Positions 6,946 to 9,610 of a stretch of 9,610 nucleotides of DNA are shown piece after piece (the stretch's first letter is position 1; every line of letters begins with the position of its first letter). The DNA is from Caldifarciminota bacterium 4484_100. GTDB taxonomy: Bacteria > Hydrothermota > Tepidihabitantia > SM23-42. Under the pieces are notes generated by a model. It had not been told where the DNA came from and made no database searches. It was given only the letters and a program-made list of their open reading frames with translations. The DNA is taken from positions 1 to 9,610 of the forward strand of contig MUKB01000048.1 of the NCBI GenBank assembly GCA_002049785.1, given 5' to 3'. Made by a program: the position numbers and the translations under genes.

Positions 6946-7722
6946 TTATTTATTCCAATCAGGTTTTCTCTTTTCCAAAAATGCCTTCATACCTTCCCGG
7001 GCCTCCTCGGTTGAAAACAGAATACTGAAGGCCTCGGTCTCGTATGAATTTGCCGTGGTGAGATTGGCATCTATACCACGATTTATTACTGTCTTGGCAA
7101 GGCGGACCGCAGTCGGACCCACCTCAATAATCTTTTTGGCCAAAGCTATCGCCTCATCCATCAATGATTCCGGGGCAACCACCTTATTCACGAGCCCGAT
7201 ATTGAGGGCCTGCTGGGCCGATATTATGTCACCGGTGAATATCAACTCCTTTGCCTTACCTATACCAACGAGTCGGGCAAGACGCTGGGTTCCAGCATGA
7301 CCCGGAATCAATCCAAGCTTCACTTCAGGCTGGCCGAACTTTGCCTTTTCTGATGCAACCCTTATATCACAGGCCATACAGAGCTCACAACCCGAACCCA
7401 GAGCATAACCATTCACTGCAGCGATGACCGGTTTTTCCATATTTTCGATGAAAGATAAAACCCGCTGGCCGATCTGGCTGTATTCCCGTGCCTGAAGAGA
7501 ATCCATCTGGACAAGTTTTGAAATATCAGAACCTGAGACGAATGACTTGCCCTCTCCGGTGATGATAACCACCAAAACTTCTTTATTTTGGTTGAACTCC
7601 TGCATTGCGGATTCAATTTCGAGGATTGTCTCGATATTGACCGCATTCAATTTTTCCGGTCGGTTCACCTTCAATATGCCGATCTGCTCTTTCTTCTCAA
7701 CGATGATGTTTTTGTATGGCAT
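6946..7722 (-). CDS. Enoyl-CoA hydratase (crotonase family)
   Basis: The protein (258 residues, normal length) adds water to trans-2-enoyl-CoA to give 3-hydroxyacyl-CoA, the substrate of the next gene's product. The crotonase signatures are NRPEKLNAVN (20-29), the first oxyanion-hole segment FVSGSDISKL (61-70), and AAVNGYALGSGCELCMACDI (101-120). Both catalytic glutamates of true hydratases are present: Glu113 in GSGCEL and Glu133 in FGQPEVKLG, corresponding to E144 and E164 of the rat mitochondrial enzyme. The loop IPGAGGTQRL reads IPGHAGTQRL, with His142 in place of the usual Ala. The C-terminus EGMKAFLEKRKPDW (243-256) is typical. The ATG follows AAGGAGG by 5 nt. It starts 23 nt after the GAF/membrane gene and leads the hydratase-dehydrogenase-thiolase block. 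It could act in either direction of a short-chain pathway. Confidence 0.95.
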   Translation of the reverse strand: MPYKNIIVEKKEQIGILKVNRPEKLNAVNIETILEIESAMQEFNQNKEVLVVIITGEGKSFVSGSDISKLVQMDSLQAREYSQIGQRVLSFIENMEKPVIAAVNGYALGSGCELCMACDIRVASEKAKFGQPEVKLGLIPGHAGTQRLARLVGIGKAKELIFTGDIISAQQALNIGLVNKVVAPESLMDEAIALAKKIIEVGPTAVRLAKTVINRGIDANLTTANSYETEAFSILFSTEEAREGMKAFLEKRKPDWNK

Positions 7723-7727
7723 CTTAT

Positions 7728-7734
7728 CCTCCTT
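7728..7734 (-). promoter_or_regulatory. Ribosome binding site of the enoyl-CoA hydratase gene
   Basis: AAGGAGG lies 5 nt before the ATG at 7722, in the 23-base gap after the GAF/membrane gene. Its strength contrasts with the poor site of that upstream gene and fits higher translation of the acyl-CoA enzymes. Confidence 0.75.
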
Positions 7735-7745
7735 GGTTCACCAAT

Positions 7746-8966
7746 TCAATAAATTTTTGTTTTGATAATAGACACTGACTTGATAAGTAAGGGATAGTTA
7801 AATGGTGAAAAGAAATTTTCATTAATAGCCGCAGAAATAAGGGCAATAGGAAAATAGAGTCCAAAAATTAAGATCCCAATCAATATAAGAACAACGCTTA
7901 ATGCTCCAGGAAACAGGACGAAAATAAGAAAGAAGATTATCAATGGTATTGATGCAGATAATGATGCAGCATCGAAAAGGAAGAACGGACGGTATATCGA
8001 TTCCCACCAGTCGGTGAATTCAGGCCATTCAGGTAAGACATTCCGACCGGCTTCCGTGGATTGTAGAATCTTAAACATATATGCGAGTAGATATGGGTAA
8101 CCAACAAAGTATAACAGAAGACCACCAACCAGAGGAATCACACTGAGAAAGGCAAAGACCAGGGCGCCAACAAAGACTGTGAGATATCCCTTTTTTATAA
8201 ACGGATACTTTATCGCCTCCTCAATAAGTTCATTAAAAGGTAACTGTTTGCCAACTGCGATATCTTCCAGCTTGACCTCTTTGAAATTTTCTTTTATCTT
8301 ATCAAGCACCTTTTCTGCACCAAGTTCTACTGCCTTCTTATACCTGAATAGCGCTTCTTCACGATATCCCAATTCTAAACAGAGATCACCAAGCCTCTCC
8401 TGCAAACTGGCTGAATTTGGTGCCTGGGCTGCTTGTTCAGACATGATCTTATATTTCTGCAACAACTTCTCATCTGTCTTCCGCTCTATTAAGACTTCCT
8501 TTTCCGGAACAAGAAGTTCGGCAATCAATGATGAAATCAGCTCAAGGAACTGTTGAACCGATTCAGAAAATGCATTTATTTGATGAGAATCGATATCGAG
8601 TTCGCCAACAAATTGATTTTCTTTAATTATGGGCACAACAATCTCTGAACGCACCTTTACGCTGCACGCAAGATAATTACTCTCCTTAGAGACATCAGGA
8701 ACAATGAATGTCTTTTGTGTCATTGCGGCCTGACCGCAGATTCCCTGACCATAGGCAATTATCTTATGGTCGGTCGGTTCACCAACAAATGGGCCTAAAT
8801 GTAATTCCTTTTTATCAGGAACTGCAAGATAAAAACCAACCCAGTCAAAGTGTTCAAAATTGTCTTTAAGAATTTTGCAAATTTCTTTTAATTTTTGTGT
8901 TTTTTTCCAGTTTTTATTAAGTATTATTTTAATATCAGATAATACCTTTTTCTGTATATTATTCAT
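7746..8966 (-). CDS. GAF domain (fRMsr-like) - TPR-like - DUF4013-like membrane protein
   Basis: The function is unknown. Residues about 28-152 form a GAF domain very like free methionine-(R)-sulfoxide reductase: DWVGFYLAV (41-49), LHLGPFVGEP (55-64), GQGICGQAA (73-81), YLACSVKVRSEIVVPI (98-113) and GELDIDSH (121-128). Cys77 and Cys101 are 24 apart, as are C94 and C118 of the E. coli reductase. The position equivalent to C84 is His68. Residues about 175-216 look like one TPR pair. Residues about 262-300, 330-352 and 355-380 are strongly hydrophobic, and LPEWPEFTDWW (311-321) resembles DUF4013. The protein stops soon after FNYPLLIKS, where I would expect more membrane helices. I start at ATG 8966, which shares ATGA with the upstream stop; an in-frame ATG at 9041 would overlap that gene by 79 bases. 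Base composition is AT-rich compared with its neighbours. It may be a membrane-bound redox or ligand sensor, but this is inference. Confidence 0.75.
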   Translation of the reverse strand: MNNIQKKVLSDIKIILNKNWKKTQKLKEICKILKDNFEHFDWVGFYLAVPDKKELHLGPFVGEPTDHKIIAYGQGICGQAAMTQKTFIVPDVSKESNYLACSVKVRSEIVVPIIKENQFVGELDIDSHQINAFSESVQQFLELISSLIAELLVPEKEVLIERKTDEKLLQKYKIMSEQAAQAPNSASLQERLGDLCLELGYREEALFRYKKAVELGAEKVLDKIKENFKEVKLEDIAVGKQLPFNELIEEAIKYPFIKKGYLTVFVGALVFAFLSVIPLVGGLLLYFVGYPYLLAYMFKILQSTEAGRNVLPEWPEFTDWWESIYRPFFLFDAASLSASIPLIIFFLIFVLFPGALSVVLILIGILIFGLYFPIALISAAINENFFSPFNYPLLIKSVSIIKTKIY

Positions 8967-9610
8967 AATTCCAGCTCTTTCTTTCTCTTTATTATCTGTT
9001 TTAGCATCGACATAAACCTGGGTTTGGTCTGAAGAATCCATTCAACAAAATGCTTTTTTATATTCTCCTGTGTCCAGCGGTGATTATTAAGGTCTTTGGC
9101 ATCAAAGTAGAAGCCATCTTTAACCGCCCGGGCCGGGGTTAAACAGACCGGACACCGATACTGATCACCCTCAATCCTTTCAAAGAGTGTGCAGAAATCG
9201 ATTGGACAATGTTTTGATACCTGAGATTCATAGGGTTTGGGCTCATATTGAATCAGACCTTTTACCACCTGTTGAACCCGGGTAATCTCAGGATGAATCA
9301 GGATCTCGCCCGGACCAGCACCATATAGAATAAAACTGTCCACAATGACCCGACCCAGTCCCAGGAGCATTATATTCATCAGGGGTAATTGAAACTGGTG
9401 CCAATCAGGCAATGCCGCAATACCGATACTCACTGTGGGCTGGGCGGGTCTATCTGAAAAATAACTGGAAATTGCAAGAAAACGGTCGATGAGCAACTTC
9501 AATTTACCAGGGATTGAAAGGACATATACCGGGGCTATCAAGAGGAGCTGGTCTGCATCCTTCAGGATGTCGAGTAATCGATAAAGGTCGTCTTCTATCC
9601 TGCATTTTGT
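8963..9610 (-). CDS. Flavodoxin-like NAD(P)H-dependent oxidoreductase with C-terminal Cys4 module, N-terminus beyond window
   Basis: The frame is open to the window edge, giving 215 visible residues. The first ones, CRIEDDLYRLLDILKDADQL, followed by LLIAPVYVLSIPGKLKLLIDR (split at residues 22/23), match the middle of WrbA/FMN-reductase-like and iron-sulfur flavoproteins. In that family a short Cys motif precedes the DD and PVY contacts the flavin. The missing N-terminus should hold the phosphate-binding loop and probably part of the Cys motif. After the flavodoxin fold comes an extra region with CPIDFC (C135, C140) and CPVC (C153, C156), a zinc-ribbon or rubredoxin-like arrangement. A basic, helical tail (about 180-215) ends KRKKELEL. 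Flavin binding is expected from the family; the metal site is inferred. The substrate is unknown. The stop overlaps the next gene's start as ATGA, so the two proteins are probably made together. Confidence 0.8.
   Translation of the reverse strand, partial: TKCRIEDDLYRLLDILKDADQLLLIAPVYVLSIPGKLKLLIDRFLAISSYFSDRPAQPTVSIGIAALPDWHQFQLPLMNIMLLGLGRVIVDSFILYGAGPGEILIHPEITRVQQVVKGLIQYEPKPYESQVSKHCPIDFCTLFERIEGDQYRCPVCLTPARAVKDGFYFDAKDLNNHRWTQENIKKHFVEWILQTKPRFMSMLKQIIKRKKELEL

Noticed and set aside
8963..9041. Longer GAF/membrane protein starting at ATG 9041.
   Set aside because: It would overlap the upstream gene by 79 bases, and the added 25 residues are polar with no family match. The ATGA at 8966 is consistent with the other overlaps in the window.
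9119..9143. Inverted repeat TTTAACC ... GGTTAAA around a GC-rich centre.
   Set aside because: It lies inside the coding sequence of the flavoprotein, spans ordinary codons (TPARAV), and has no T-run to act as a terminator.

Overview
The window is bacterial chromosomal DNA from a compact genome. Every gene that can be supported lies on the minus strand, so genes are read from the high-coordinate end to the low. The bacterial assignment rests on the DnaB-type helicase, strong AAAGGAGG ribosome binding sites, a good sigma70-type promoter and an omega subunit gene beside coaBC. The phylum cannot be fixed from the sequence. CoaBC carries Asp and Ser where the E. coli enzyme has active-site Asn and Cys, which I recall from Bacteroidota, and the overall look suits an uncultivated FCB-type or WOR-3-like anaerobe. 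This is a weak guess. There are no tRNA or rRNA genes, insertion sequences, CRISPR arrays, prophage genes or clear terminators, and no gene-free stretch exceeds 125 bases.

In transcription order there are four blocks. (1) 9610-7746: a partial flavodoxin-like oxidoreductase with a C-terminal four-cysteine module, translationally coupled through ATGA to a protein that joins a free-methionine-sulfoxide-reductase-like GAF domain, a short TPR-like helical stretch and a DUF4013-like membrane region. This second gene is distinctly AT-rich. (2) 7722-4301: an acyl-CoA module of enoyl-CoA hydratase, 3-hydroxyacyl-CoA dehydrogenase and SCP-x-type thiolase. Together they would convert an enoyl-CoA to acetyl-CoA plus a shortened acyl-CoA, or work in reverse. 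The dehydrogenase looks like the dehydrogenase half of FadB or FadN, with the hydratase as a separate gene. (3) 4175-2460: after a 125-base gap with a weak possible promoter, trmO, birA and cobO form a tight run concerned with tRNA modification, biotin attachment and corrinoid adenosylation. (4) 2401-1: after a 58-base gap with a convincing promoter, rpoZ, coaBC and dnaB follow, each overlapping the next by ATGA.

Several genes make or attach acyl-group cofactors (CoA by coaBC, biotin by birA, adenosylcobalamin by cobO) next to acyl-CoA enzymes. This fits a cell with an active CoA-thioester metabolism, possibly including carboxylase and mutase steps, but the window contains no carboxylase, mutase, acyl-CoA dehydrogenase or ETF gene.

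Most genes are ordinary. The parts most worth a second look are the GAF/membrane fusion with its redox-cysteine pattern, its coupled flavoprotein with a zinc-ribbon-like tail, and the unusual NAD loop of the dehydrogenase.
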